This document shows, one piece after another, positions 48,601 to 57,335 of a DNA stretch of 64,000 bases. The stretch covers positions 10,301,160 to 10,365,159 of the forward strand of contig OZ007512.1 of the NCBI GenBank assembly GCA_963931865.1, written 5' to 3'. How positions within the stretch are numbered: the stretch's first letter is position 1; each line of letters starts with the position of its first letter. The translations under genes were made by a program, and so were the position numbers. Under the pieces are notes generated by a model, which was not told the DNA's origin, did not search any database, and saw only the letters and a program-made list of their open reading frames with translations. The stretch comes from Axinella damicornis (taxonomy: Eukaryota > Porifera > Demospongiae > Axinellida > Axinellidae).

Positions 48601-51600
48601 TGGTGATGCTCAAAGCATGCTTTACCTGCTGCCTGGCAACTTTATGGATGTGTAGTAGTGATAATACCGATTACATAACGTAGAGGGAGACACAGTTTGT
48701 CAACAATGCCAGTTCACGAAGTGCCTTTGTTTCACACAAAATGATTGCAGTGCTAATATTTCTTCCATTTAAATCCAGCTGCTGGTTGTCTTCTGGGAAT
48801 GGAACAAATGCCATCTGGACATTCGTAGCACCCATGCTAGCCATTGTTTTGGTAAGCCATGACAGCCATGGGAAGTCTATTCTTGTTCAGACTATACCAC
48901 AAGAAACTCTACTGTTTATTTGTTTAGATCAACAGTGTGTTCCTGGTCCTGGTCCTAGTCAGTCTGTGCAGAACCCGCCGACATCGTATGTCAGAAGTGA
49001 AGGAGAAGGGAAAACGTGTTGACCTCGTTCTGTAAGTTCAAGTGTTTGTATTATGATTAACCGACGCATGCAAGTGAAATCTGGTTTGCTATGTTCAACA
49101 TGCAAAAGTCCGTACTCCCTCTTCCCCTAGTACTCTGGTGAAAGCATCGCTCATCCTTCTCCCTCTGCTTGGGCTGACCTGGGTCCTGGGACTGTTTGCA
49201 GTGAATCAAAACACACTTGTGTTTGCATGGCTCTTCACCATCTTCAACTCACTGCAGGTACATGTCATGACTGTATATTATACAAACTACCATGTAGCGA
49301 TAGGAGCTGTACATGTAGTTTAATGTATAGATACGCTGTCATGAAAGTGCTTTCGCTTTCAGGGGATGTTTATATTCTTCTTCCATGTGCTGAGGAGTGA
49401 AAGGGTATGTTGATTTGATTCTGCATCTCATACAGTATACAGTTACATAACCTCTCACTATACTGTTACATAATCTCTCACTATACAGTTACATAACCTC
49501 TCACTATACAGTTACATAACCTCTCACTATACAGTTACATAATCTCTCACTATGTACTATGTAGGTATGGGGCCGAATCAAGAAGAAATACAACATGTAT
49601 TCAATGGCACGCAGCAAGTCTGGAGACAAGGTATAGTGATTTTGACAATGGCATGTTGATACTGAGCTAGCATTTGTATGTATCTAGTGTCCCGTTAATA
49701 CCCCCCCCCCCCCCCCCCCCCCCCCCCCCTTTGTACACTACATCAGCCCAAAGTATGGAGGGGGCGTATTTTAGAATATGCAATTATTCTCAAGTATACG
49801 CCCCCTCAAAACGTTTTGCTATCTATTATGACACCGCCAAGGTTCATGTTCACGGTTACAAAAGTACAAACCAGTGTTTCTTTTAGAAAATTGTTCGAGG
49901 GGGGGGCGGAACCGTAGCACGGCGAGGTAAGGGGGGGAGGCATGAATAGCTTTGCATACATAATACTTCTTGGGAATCATTCAAGGGGGGGCAGTAAAGA
50001 TTCAAGGGGGGGCGAATGCCCCCCCCCCCCCCGCCCCCCCCCCCCCCCCCCCCCCCCCCCTCCCAAAAGAAACCCTGCAAACGATCACCAGTACTGTTCG
50101 TGGACATCATGCGTGGTCTCCCCTTCATCGGCGAGAAGAGCTGCCACTTCAACGCGCGGGCCATGACATTCACAACAACTTCGCTGTAGCCATCCTCCAG
50201 AACAGGAATACTATCGGTCATGTACCACGGGGCTGGTGTTTCCTGCAGAAGAGTGGCAGCGAGATGACTTGTATTGTCAACGACAACGGAAAGTTAGTAA
50301 AGCATCCACGTATTGTTGTGCATCGGCGCATGGAACAGCTGCTGTGCACAAAAATGGCAGCCCACACGGTGGATACAATGGTACCTGCTATTGCTTCGAA
50401 CTTCCTAGAGATGGCTGAGCTCTCTCTTCCTCAAAGACGAAGTTCACACCTCTTCCATGTGTAGATAAGCGGGCGTTAAGCGCTGCATGCACATGCGTGC
50501 ACTATGCGAGGCTTCCGAGTGACCCTAGTTATTATTATCATGTATGATCAGTGCCAACCACTAGTGAATGCAGGTCGTTGTAGGCAGTGGCGTAGCCAGA
50601 AATGTAGAATTGGTAGGGCACTACAGGGGCACGCTGCTGAAGGCAGCATATAGAGGCGTGTAGTGCCGATCAGTCCTTCACTTTTCAGTTATTAGGATGG
50701 GCTCTCGTGGCACCTTCACGTCTGTGGACAGTCAGTGCCTTCTGCAGTCACAGTGTTACCGTGTAGCTCTGATCCTTTGGTGACGTCCTGCAGTCAATTT
50801 TATACTGAACTCCGCACCGCACGCGCTGCACTGGTACTGCCTGGTTAACTGTTTAACGTTGGGGCACACCTCCAATGGTAGGGCACAACCCCCAATTGGT
50901 AGGGCACGTGCCCCAGTGTGCCCCAGCTTGGCTACGCCACTGGTTGTAGGGTGTGCATGCAATCAGTCAGGCCACAATAGTTTGTGGTAGTACATTTTCG
51001 GGCACTAGCCTAGCTGTGTCTGGCACTGATTGACAACTAAAATTTCATCCCTTCCTTCCTGTTTGCTACGTACGTCTTCTGCACATTCGATACCTTGTCA
51101 GCCTCGTTCCCTGTAATTCAATGCTGCTACGCCAAACTTACTGTACCAGTGTGATTGTATGACATTGGGAGTGTAACGTTTCATACGTTACAATAATATT
51201 ATGTAGCAGATTTATAGTAATTGAAGTTATCAGTGTCTTCTTCCGTCCAACTATAGGGAACTGCTAGTATGTCAGGTGGAAAAATGACCAGTGGAGGTAT
51301 AATAATAATAGACATGTGCCTGCACTCTCTACTGACAGTACTATACCTTTAAGTTTTCTTGCACTTATTGTGCTGATGGTAGAAGTGCTGCTGTGGCAGA
51401 CAGTTGTGAAATAACTGACCTCTGTGCCTTTTGCCTTTATATCCAATTGTTCCCTCTCTCTCAGTATCATTTGCATCTGGCCATGCAGTCACAGGCACAA
51501 GTGGTGGAGTATCTACACTGGAAATGAAGAAGAGGACTAGCCCTGCCCGTGATACTCAGTTTGAGCCTAATGGTAGCACACTTAAGACACCCATAACTGA

Positions 51601-52866
51601 TGCTGATGTGGCTGCTGCCATGGCAACAACAAGTGCAGAGAGGCCAGCGGAAGAGGAAGGTATATCATACGAATCTTGTACAGTAGAACCAGTCTATTGG
51701 CCAATGTTAGAGGCAGCCATGCACCTGTCTATAATGGTCACTGTTATAGGCAGCCACCTGTCTATAATGGTCACTGTTAGAGGCAGCCACCTGTCTATAG
51801 TGGTCACTGTTAGAGGCAGCCACCTGTCTATAGTGGTCACTGTTAGAGGCAGCTGCATATCTATAGTAGTCACAGGCAGCCACCTGTCTATAGTGGTCAC
51901 TGTTAGAGGCAGCTGCATATCTATAGTAGTCACAGGCAGCCACCTGTCTATTATGGTCTCTACTGCTATAGTCCCAGTTGTGCTACCTGCTTAAGGCAGC
52001 CACCTGTCTCTACATGTAGCGGCCAAAAATAGCTACTGAGGTCCCATTGTGACCATTTGAAACAGTTTCCACGGCATAGTCTATATCCTGCACTACATGT
52101 GTTCATTTTGGAATTAAGTCATGCTGATCGGAGGTTGGACACATTTTCTGTCCACATGACTGTGTGTTGCACTCGAGGAGAAACAATTGCATTCTTAACC
52201 TCAACAGCCTCGTTCCCACGTCAACATGGCCCGGGACCAAAGGTACATAAACCAACCAGAAGGAACGCTACAGTTGGGGGTTGGGGGGTTTGAACGGTAG
52301 GAATACACTTCAGATTGGGAAGGCTTCCGATGGAATACCAAGAGTACCTGGTAGCACTGGCTTCTCCGCCATCCCACACTGCCGCTCCTTCAAGAGGCCG
52401 TATAGCCTATAAGTGACCCCTGGGGTTGAACAGAGTTGACGGCATATTTCGAATCTACTCCACTAGCACTTTCAATTTTGTTTGTACCATAGTGTATGTA
52501 TCAAGCGCCCTGAGAAAACCCAAACACTTTTCATACAGAAACCTCCATATAAATTCGCTTACGTACGTATGTCACATGACCGTGTCCAACCTCTTCTGGG
52601 AGTCATGCATGACATGCTGGAGTAACCATTATAGCAGTGTTGATTTTTGCATGGGGCCACTTGCAGAAACCTCCTTAAGTTAAGTTAATTAATTAATTAA
52701 TGTGGCACATACCCCTTTACCTTCAACCGTCGGGGCGCCCCGACGGTTAAAGGTAACCTAACGTAAAGGGGTATGTGCCACCTTAAATGCTAGCGTAATT
52801 GTCTGAGTCTGTTTCTCCCCTAATGCAGACCAAGAGGGATCCCACCTCGGGCGAGCTCACCAGTGA
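27602..52866 (+). CDS. aGPCR-2: beta/gamma-crystallin adhesion GPCR
   Basis: A 24-exon gene: 27602-27708, 31452-31978, 36315-36677, 37495-37705, 39464-39573, 40537-40623, 42588-42682, 42900-43109, 44666-44849, 44936-45079, 45151-45220, 46047-46167, 46315-46361, 47644-47779, 47976-48070, 48242-48353, 48779-48851, 48928-49031, 49131-49257, 49363-49404, 49565-49630, 51257-51296, 51465-51659, 52829-52866. About 1100 codons are visible. Domain order: signal peptide, four-motif beta/gamma-crystallin, Ig-like, Calx-beta-like, HRM, GAIN, GPS, 7TM, Ser/Thr-rich tail. Adhesion GPCRs sit in the plasma membrane, self-cleave at the GPS and signal through G proteins by a tethered agonist. All junctions keep phase except 48353 to 48779, where the TM3-TM4 exon is absent. 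The E6-E7 intron begins with GC. The last exon frame (G plus 52829) ends at TGA 52864-52866; another frame ends near 52890. Confidence 0.9.
29312..29790. repeat. Element with TTGCGTCCGCTTC tandem units
   Basis: Starts with an ATTACAAGTAGCTGAGC hairpin, then about eight imperfect units of roughly 28 bp (GCGTCCGCTTCAGCTGCTGC). A related copy is at 37740-38030. A terminal piece also sits at 48438-48480, inside the intron where aGPCR-2 lost TM3-TM4. Confidence 0.7.
30751..31309. mobile_element. TACCGTAGT TIR element carrying a HIRAN-like piece
   Basis: Inverted ends TACCGTAGTCTCCCGTTAAT and ATTAGCGGGACACTACGGTA, with TA at both limits. The interior matches 49750-50460, where it reads FAVAILQNRNTIGHVPRG and FLQKSGSEMTCIVND, similar to HIRAN-type domains. 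Both copies are frameshifted. Confidence 0.7.
31452..31978 (+). CDS. aGPCR-2 exon 2: four-motif beta/gamma-crystallin
   Basis: One 527-nt exon encodes about 175 residues with four Greek-key motifs, i.e. two beta/gamma-crystallin domains. Each motif carries the calcium-site pattern (N/D)(N/D)xx(S/T)S: DDRASS, DNSISS, DNEVSS and NDAVSS. The third and fourth motifs have the usual aromatic starts (VIVLYQHTEYYGNF; TWQLYHDVNYQG). All four sites look intact, so calcium binding is likely. Acceptor CCCTCTAG and donor GTAAGA are clean; phase 2 in, phase 1 out. Confidence 0.88.
32048..32438. mobile_element. ACCGTAGTTGC MITE
   Basis: Ends ACCGTAGTTGCAGTTAATTT and AAATAATCGGCAACTACGGT; in aGPCR-2 intron 2. 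Confidence 0.7.
32646..32985. repeat. GTGCATTACGGG hairpin repeat
   Basis: Inverted arms TTTAGATACCA...GTGCATTACGGG around 32646-32822 plus a 160-bp tail; most of it recurs at 46380-46650. Confidence 0.65.
33115..33694. mobile_element. TTAA-flanked TIR element, 572 bp
   Basis: TTAA at both limits, with inverted ends GGTTACGGGATC and GATCCCGTAACC: piggyBac-like target choice. Inside, a 93-codon minus-strand frame (33592-33311) reads MDLEDHVEIGTNSIERAGRR onward; I do not recognise it. Confidence 0.75.
34157..34748. mobile_element. CTTGTTCCAGGCC MITE, 576 bp
   Basis: Paired arms (TAGCCTTGTTCCAGGCCCAG / GGCCTGGGAATGAGGCTA) with flanks ACTATATG and ACTATTAT. Confidence 0.72.
35185..35467 (-). 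CDS. Unidentified minus-strand exon pair in aGPCR-2 intron 2
   Basis: Two exon-like blocks with consensus splice sites. 35467-35389 opens at an ATG (MSLSSPIIIEDDVTSPVKLV) and ends at GTGAGT, phase 1. 35317-35185 follows a TTTATTTGCAG acceptor and ends at GTAAGT, phase 2; it includes LLGAEVLTLHVLGDGHQAR. The phases agree. I recognise no family and found no third exon. The pair lies between inverted GGAATGGAAT-rich arms (about 34911-35000 and 35597-35660), so it may be cargo of a mobile element. More open minus-strand sequence at 35760-36098 may belong to it. Confidence 0.35.
36203..36312. repeat. AC microsatellite at the Ig exon acceptor
   Basis: About 110 bp of AC with a few AT steps, running directly into the CAG acceptor of exon 3. 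Confidence 0.92.
36315..36677 (+). CDS. aGPCR-2 exon 3: Ig-like domain
   Basis: A Thr-rich start (TETTPSTTETNTG) leads into an Ig-like fold: strand-B cysteine in FNFTCTSTLG, later VTLEFAPEFL, and QFSGIYECLG, the usual D/S-x-G-x-Y-x-C of strand F. The acceptor lies at the very end of a 110-bp AC repeat; a second AG at 36335 would also keep phase 1. The donor region is locally repeated (ACTACAGGTATGTAT twice). Confidence 0.75.
36885..37030. repeat. 21-bp minisatellite
   Basis: About seven units of AAACACAGCTCCGGAAGGCCT in aGPCR-2 intron 3. Similar pieces lie at 40250, 43980 and 44345. Confidence 0.82.
37495..39573 (+). CDS. aGPCR-2 exons 4-5: Calx-beta-like domain
   Basis: Exons 37495-37705 and 39464-39573. 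The spliced peptide has alternating strands (FTITVMGSYTASGG), then ATRQDYSLEYF, GGGTVAVRDFGVV and, across the intron, SPYEQVFLVDVGRI. The D-Y, G-T-V, and E-x-(V)F-x-V positions recall the Calx-beta module of cell-adhesion proteins and ADGRV1. The match is weak; another Ig-like beta sandwich is possible. Phases 1-2 and 2-1 fit both neighbours. Confidence 0.55.
37740..38030. repeat. Second copy of the CTGCTGCTCC element
   Basis: Shares the GAGCTGCTGCTCCCC units and the tail GGTTCCAGCCCATGCC...GTCTAGTC with 29410-29790. Confidence 0.65.
38393..39134. mobile_element. TACCGTATATCTTC TIR element, 742 bp
   Basis: Inverted ends TACCGTATATCTTCTAAAAA and TTTTTAGAAGATATACGGTA with TA flanks, plus TTCGGCAC-type subterminal repeats. 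A solitary end-like piece is near 37065. Confidence 0.78.
39579..39622. repeat. GT microsatellite after exon 5
   Basis: About 20 GT units starting almost directly after the GTGAGT donor of aGPCR-2 exon 5. Confidence 0.9.
39850..40185. repeat. GATGTAGGGATA foldback, copy 1
   Basis: Inverted arms (GGAGATGTAGGGATAGCAGA inward), one of them present twice. Same family as 63608-63865. Confidence 0.7.
40537..42682 (+). CDS. aGPCR-2 exons 6-7: HRM domain
   Basis: Exon 40537-40623 reads ICPREIDGFGLVWDITLPG then AQRSCGAG; exon 42588-42682 reads GDATRLCLSNATWAPPE then LQCERVGF. Together they make one HRM module with the same phase-1 split as aGPCR-1. The intron starts GCAAGT, a GC-AG intron. Exon 7 may instead use a GTAACA donor 36 nt further on without changing frame. 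Confidence 0.78.
42900..46361 (+). CDS. aGPCR-2 exons 8-13: GAIN domain
   Basis: Six exons (42900-43109, 44666-44849, 44936-45079, 45151-45220, 46047-46167, 46315-46361). Landmarks are FPRDLNTTNYVITNTVDL in subdomain A, SQSVLDNAERYALFLADAM, SAVITIPAELIVERSN, SISIANIQFQNLQDFLPPEL and ESMDSEALQENPVTIVFIVE in subdomain B. The 47-nt exon 46315-46361 gives FVCVFWDFSDP, the first GPS cysteine and tryptophan. It was found because phase demanded a small phase 0-to-2 exon between 46167 and 47644. Confidence 0.85.
43378..43713. mobile_element. CAGGGGCGGC element, 5-bp TSD
   Basis: CAGGGGCGGC and GCCGCCACTG ends with TGTTG at 43378-43382 and 43709-43713. The interior (GCGCACCGCCGAAGGCGGTG; GAAGCGCTCTCGTAGCATC) matches the element at 59801-60391. 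Confidence 0.75.
45349..45883. mobile_element. TACCGGGAAATTTTGGC TIR element
   Basis: Inverted ends TACCGGGAAATTTTGGC and GCCAAAATTTCTCGGTA with TA limits, in aGPCR-2 intron 11. Confidence 0.75.
46380..46650. repeat. Second copy of the GTGCATTACGGG repeat
   Basis: Matches 32710-32985 at high identity, starting 18 nt after the 47-nt GPS exon. Confidence 0.65.
46740..47400. repeat. GGGGCGACCGCACTCCTGG repeats
   Basis: Two direct units (46745- and 47033-) in intron 13. Inverted relatives lie at 39650-39800 and 41255-41400. Confidence 0.55.
47644..47779 (+). CDS. aGPCR-2 exon 14: GPS cleavage site and tethered agonist
   Basis: Encodes IGSGGWSTEGV, then VVQCSSTHLTSFAVLVNV. The H-L-T triad is intact, so self-cleavage between Leu and Thr should leave a tethered agonist starting TSFAVLV. 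Of the four usual GPS cysteines, the first (previous exon) and third are present. The second (in WSTEGC) is Val and the fourth (C-x-C-x-H-L) is Ser. Confidence 0.88.
47976..49630 (+). CDS. aGPCR-2 exons 15-21: 7TM region lacking TM3-TM4
   Basis: TM1 is at 47976-48070 (IVSYIGLGISLACLLLTIIF), TM2 at 48242-48353 (FVHLNLAIALFVGYLTFAIG). The next exon, 48779-48851, already encodes the second extracellular loop and TM5 (CWLSSGNG, then IWTFVAPMLAIVL), continued at 48928-49031 with a basic third intracellular loop. TM6 and TM7 follow at 49131-49257 (ILLPLLGLTWVLGLF; FAWLFTIFNSLQ) and 49363-49404, then a basic cytosolic start at 49565-49630. No reading of 48354-48778 gives TM3 or TM4. Exon 16 leaves phase 0 while exon 17 needs phase 2, so one exon or a set is really missing. 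Confidence 0.87.
49438..49558. repeat. 23-bp minisatellite
   Basis: Five units of CAGTTACATAACCTCTCACTATA ending a few bases before the exon 21 acceptor. Confidence 0.88.
49687..50461. mobile_element. Second HIRAN-carrying element, rearranged
   Basis: Left end GTGTCCCGTTAATACCCC, then the same interior as 30751-31309, interrupted at about 49885-50070 by G/C-rich inserted sequence with a poly-C run. The recognisable right end is missing. Confidence 0.6.
50577..50950. mobile_element. hAT MITE CAGTGGCGTAGCCA
   Basis: Ends CAGTGGCGTAGCCA and TTGGCTACGCCACTG, 358 bp. Exact 8-bp duplication GTTGTAGG at 50577-50584 and 50943-50950. A textbook hAT MITE, in the intron before exon 22. Confidence 0.88.
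51257..52866 (+). CDS. aGPCR-2 exons 22-24: cytoplasmic tail
   Basis: Exons 51257-51296, 51465-51659 and 52829-52866. The tail is Ser/Thr-, Gly- and Ala-rich (TASMSGGKMTSG; HAVTGTSGGVSTLEMKKR) with a late acidic run (AERPAEEEG) and no recognised domain. The intron after exon 23 holds a 33-bp minisatellite and a TTAA-flanked hairpin element. Confidence 0.6.
51707..51990. repeat. 33-bp minisatellite
   Basis: About eight units of GGCAGCCACCTGTCTATAGT plus GGTCACTGTTAGA, 50 nt after the exon 23 donor. It is translatable on both strands, but nothing suggests it is coding. Confidence 0.88.
52697..52786. mobile_element. TTAA-flanked hairpin MITE, second copy
   Basis: TGTGGCACATACCCCTTTA and TAAAGGGGTATGTGCCACC between TTAA sites; it ends 42 nt before the last aGPCR-2 exon. 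Confidence 0.78.
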
Positions 52867-53071
52867 TGCAGTTGAGATGCATGACCACTGAATATACCTC
52901 ACTGTAGCAGATGTCCTGTTTGGAACTTGTACTGTACTGCTGATTAGAAGCATTATTACAGTGTTGTTTTATAGTTAGCAATCATCACACAATATTTTTA
53001 TAACTACTATAACATGCTATGCTGCTATATATGTATCTATTTTTTTAATTATTGGCAGTGGTGGTGAAAAG

Positions 53072-53408
53072 ATATTACGATAGTTACATACAAATCTACA
53101 TACAAATACTAGCTGGATTAGAACAGTAGCTGAGCTAGGTGTAAGTGTGGGATAAGCAATGTGTTATTATATTCGGAGTAGAACCTCTCGGGTTTCTATC
53201 TCACATTGGTCTCTTACATCTAGCTATAGACTCCCCAGCAGTTAAAAAAGTATAATATTATACATGTGAGATAGAAACCTGAGAGGTTCTACTCCGAATG
53301 AACAGCTATATAATAACACATTGCTTATCCCACACTTACACCTAGCTCAGCTACTGTTCTAATCCAGCTAGTATTTGTATGTAGATTTGTATGTAACTAT
53401 CGTAATAT
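53072..53408. repeat. Long foldback after aGPCR-2
   Basis: Arms 53072-53205 and 53265-53408 are near-identical inverted copies (one 10-bp indel) around a 59-bp loop, 200 bp after the receptor stop codon. At 53409-54350 I see only a poly-C (53577) and a poly-G (53739) run and no gene. Confidence 0.9.
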
Positions 53409-53572
53409 TGAACTGTTTTAGCATGCTATAGTATATATCATTATGACTAATGTATTCCATCCATGATTTGGTGCTGTTGTCATGGTGATGATGCACACCT
53501 ACCATTTAATTATTATGCATTGCATATGGTTAATTGTGGAATCAGCTTATAATTAGCCAATGCTCCTGCCCA

Positions 53573-53616
<44 letters not shown>

Positions 53617-53736
53617 CTTTGTTGCAACATTCATTCAAGTTCACTGGCCAGAGCCTCTTCCCGCAAATGATCTGAGCATGTGAATTAGTATTATGAGCAA
53701 CTATAGCCGCTGATAAAGAATGGGAATATTCTCACA

Positions 53737-53767
<31 letters not shown>

Positions 53768-54351
53768 CTGCAGAGGCTTTGCCCAACACTACATCCCTCT
53801 CGTACATCAAGTAGTCCCCCCTTCCCCTCACTGCGAACCGTGCAAGACTGCAATTCAAACTCTGCTAATACATGGCAATTTTAACCTGCAGCTACCACTA
53901 GACTAGCACTTATCAACTGATCGATACCACACATATACATGTACATACATAGAGTTCTCAGCCATTATGTATAATTACGTAATACTTGTGCTCACAAAAG
54001 GCAAACTGTTTACATACTTTCCTTACAGAAACTGCACTACGTATAGCTAGCTACATGTTCAACCTTTCCTAGCGGCTGTATGCAGTGGCTGCAGTATGGC
54101 AGTGCTCATTCTTGACAGCAACTGTCAGTTGGGGTTCTTGTAGATGAATCCATCCTTGCCACTGTTGAGTGATGGCTTCTCCATAGACAACACACTCCAT
54201 CATATGCTACGTCAGGGGGGACAGAACAGTCATGCAACCTATTTCTACCTTCTGTATCTACTAACGACTTTAACTCCAGCAAAATTAGAGATTTGGTTGA
54301 AGCGACACAGAAAGAGTCAGTGTGGTGTCCTTCACTTGAATTTGTATCTCC

Positions 54352-54435
54352 TAGGCTCATTCACAGCTACCTCCCAGCTTTCCGTCACTTGCAAGCGACG
54401 AAAGGCTGGGCGGGGGCATGGGAACGAGACTGTAG
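54352..54435. mobile_element. CTCATTCACAGC hairpin MITE
   Basis: Ends TAGGCTCATTCACAGC and GGGCATGGGAACGAGACTG, with inner arms CCCAGCTTTCCGTC / GAAAGGCTGGG. Confidence 0.55.
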
Positions 54436-54529
54436 CATACATCCTGTAGTCCAATCCCATAAATTAGTATGTCTATAGTACCACAGGTATATTCACTGGT
54501 AATCTCAAGGCCACACCTTTCACACACAC

Positions 54530-54850
54530 ACAAGGAAGGGTGTGGCACACCCTTAATTCGCACAAACGCGAGGTGGCACACCCTTCGCACACACACGTGG
54601 AAGGGTCCAGCACACCCTTTGCACACATCCGAGGAAGTGCCTGGTACACCCTTTGCACACGTGGGAGGTGGGACGCCCTTCACACACACACAATGAAGTG
54701 TCTGGTACACCCTTTGCACACACGTGAGGAAGGGTCTGGCACACCCTTCGCACACACACGAGGAAGGGTCGGGCACACACCTTCGCAGGAACGCGAGGAA
54801 GGGTCTGGCACACACCTTCGCAGGAACACGAGGAAGGGTCTGGTGAAGAT
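54530..54850. repeat. 33-35-bp minisatellite
   Basis: About nine degenerate units of GGAAGGGTCTGGCACACCCT plus TCGCACACACGA. Confidence 0.85.
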
Positions 54851-55169
54851 GTACAGTGACACAACTGGAGACTAAGAAGATCATTTGCAAGGTGTAAATG
54901 ATTAGTAGTCACAAGTACAACTACGGCTTCCTGATGGTGAAGTAATTATGACTGTGGTAATTCTATATATTGGTTCTATTCGCATTCCAGTAGAGCCTCA
55001 GTGAGTTGAGTGAATACATCTTCACCAGACCTTTCCTCACGTGTGTGAGGGTGTGACCTGGAGACTAATTCACTGGTATATCAAAACCAACCTGTGTCTT
55101 CTATTTGAACCACAGTGTTTCCCTCTAAAGGGGTACCAGGGTACTCCACTCTTTGCTTTGGGGAAAACA

Positions 55170-55273
55170 TAGTTTCGGCCCCAGACACCAACCAACCCCA
55201 GCACGGATCACTTCCAGTAACAGTCCTGGAAGCGATCCGCGCTGGGGTTGGTTTGGGTCTGGGACCGAGACTA
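55170..55273. mobile_element. GTCTCGGCCCCAGACCC hairpin
   Basis: Ends TAGTTTCGGCCCCAGACACC and GGGTCTGGGACCGAGACTA; sister of 62218-62291. Fragments of CTGGGAATGAAGC-type ends lie at 55440-55520 and 55650-55710. Confidence 0.7.
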
Positions 55274-55807
55274 GGGGAAACACTGAAGAACCACACGTAC
55301 TGTGAACAGTGGAACAACGAACCAAAATTGGCAGAAACAGCTCCTGTTCTGCAGGGTGACTGATGTGCCATTTCTGCCAAGATAAAGTCTTGTCTTGTTA
55401 ATTCGCTACATGTACACTGCCACTTGTTGTGGAGGGCATGTACACCTCCAGTTTTTGATCGCTTGCGGTATGCAAACATACTGGACCCTGGGCCTGGTGG
55501 TATAGAAGGGCCTGGGAATGAAGCTTGGCATGCAGCTATAGCAAACTAGTATGCTAGGTGTCTTGAATGCCAAGCTTCATATATCATTCAAATGCATGGA
55601 TACAACACGTCTTTCTTTAGACAATGAAGTGTATCCATAACTTTCATGCCCAGCTCTTTGTCACTTGTAATACTGTAACGAAAAGCTGGGTGGGGCCAGG
55701 GAGCAAGGCTACAATCTTCATACGCTGACATCTGCTATCAGTGACAGGTATGTACTATTAGCCTATCCAGCAAGGCCTTCTCTATTAGGCCAATACAGTC
55801 GGTATCA

Positions 55808-56330
55808 ACACCATAGGAGTGGTATATTATAATGCATGTACGGTCCAAACGTTTCAGGTACTTACAGTGATTAATTATTGTGAAGCTGAAGAGGGTGGGG
55901 CCCAAATGTTACGAATAATAGGAAATAGCTGGGAAAAACAGCCTAAACAATAGTCACGACGTCTGTGAAGCACATAAATCGTGAGAAAATACTGTTTCCT
56001 AGCGGTCATCTTGAAGAATGAAATTTCCAAATGCAGTACGTGTCCTCTGACTCTGAGGTCACGAAGGGGTGGAGCCAATGTTAATATGCATAGTTATGAA
56101 ACTGAGTAGGATATAGCCGAAATACAGCGAAACGAAGCTTCAGTCAGGTACACATAGAGCAGGGGTTTTTTTTTTTGCTATTTGCTATTGTTTTTTTCTA
56201 TTTGCTATTGTTTGACTCCCTTTCGATGGTTTATGAGGGTCTATGTGGCGAGATTTCAATTTTGTTGACTGGACAGACAGGACCGACTGACTGACTGACA
56301 GACGGACAAAACCGATTGCTTAATTAATAA
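55808..56330. repeat. Dispersed repeat, copy 2
   Basis: Direct copy of 24848-25345, lacking its palindrome. Confidence 0.75.
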
Positions 56331-56379
56331 TTATCCCTTTAAGACCTGCATATCTGCAACGTGAGACTTTCAGCTTCAC

Positions 56380-56745
56380 ATCTGGCAATGTCCTTGGGAG
56401 ATAGGTTCTGCGACAGCAGAAAGGGCGGGACAGGGGGGAGGTGGGTAGGTGCACCCGAGGTGCAAACAGCATGGCGTGTCTGGGCAGAAAGGTCTTGATC
56501 GGCACTGGGAAGGCCATTTCCGCCGTTTTTGGCATAAATGGACTTAGAAAGTAGCTGTCTTGCCTTGTAGGGCCTCCATATCCAGCGTTCATGGTCCGTT
56601 CATTAGCTACGGCAGGTTGGCATTTCTCGGGAGGCTTGAATGCAAGTTGGTTAAGTGGTGGGTGTGGTTAACACGTATATGCTTAGTATAGCTGAAATTA
56701 CCGGTGTGAGCAGTTTCGAGCCCAGCAATGCCAGGGAACAGTATG
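56380..56745 (-). repeat. Inverted partner of 63005-63355
   Basis: On the minus strand reads NAGYGGPTRQDSYFLSPFMP; the partner on plus reads YAGNGGPTKPDGYFLTPFMP. After this stretch the frames diverge. The unit may derive from a transcribed gene; the pair brackets the LINE/duplication region. Confidence 0.65.
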
Positions 56746-56782
56746 TATGTGTTCTATAGACTGAAAATGTCCTAAAGACTTC

Positions 56783-57090
56783 TTGAGAAGCTGGAAAGCC
56801 TGGGCTTTGATGCTCACATTCTGCACTGGGTTACCGACTATCTAACCAACCGCTCACAGAAGGTTGTGGTCAATGGCCAATCCTCATCGTCAGCCCCTGT
56901 AATATCTGGTGTGCCTCAAGGTTCTGTCCTTGGACCCTTACTTTTTCTGATCTACATTAATGATCTTACTAAGATCAATCTCAGGGATGGCACTAAATTA
57001 ACACTTTATGCTGACGATGTACTGTTGTTTCGAACCATTAACTCACCGGAAGACTTTGTTGCTCTCCAGGAGGACATTGACAAGGTCGAG

Positions 57091-57122
<32 letters not shown>

Positions 57123-57247
57123 TTTAATTTGTGACAGGAAATGCCTCATCAGCAATAGAGAGCTGGTCTTGCGCCAACTTTCTTGCACTCAACCGGGACA
57201 AATGTAAATATATGGTAGTCTCACGCAGGAGAACTGCCGGCTTGAAC
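56783..57247 (+). pseudogene. LINE reverse transcriptase fragment
   Basis: Encodes FDAHILHWVTDYLTNRSQK, SGVPQGSVLGPLLFLIYIND and LTLYADDVLLF: the RT fingers/palm of a jockey/CR1-like LINE. A GATA microsatellite (57092-57124) interrupts it, after which coding sense resumes (FLALNRDKCKYMVVSRRR) up to the edge of the segmental duplication. It is a dead fragment. Confidence 0.8.
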
Positions 57248-57335
57248 TAGTACCGAGGCGACCATCCGGCAGACGAAGAATCGATATCAGGTTACTTACA
57301 TTCCGTAGTTTTCCGGCTGGGCACGCGAGACGAGA

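Noticed and set aside
51431..51994. Extension of aGPCR-2 tail through the 33-bp repeat
   Set aside because: A good GTATAT donor at 51660 ends exon 23; beyond it the frame is minisatellite translation.
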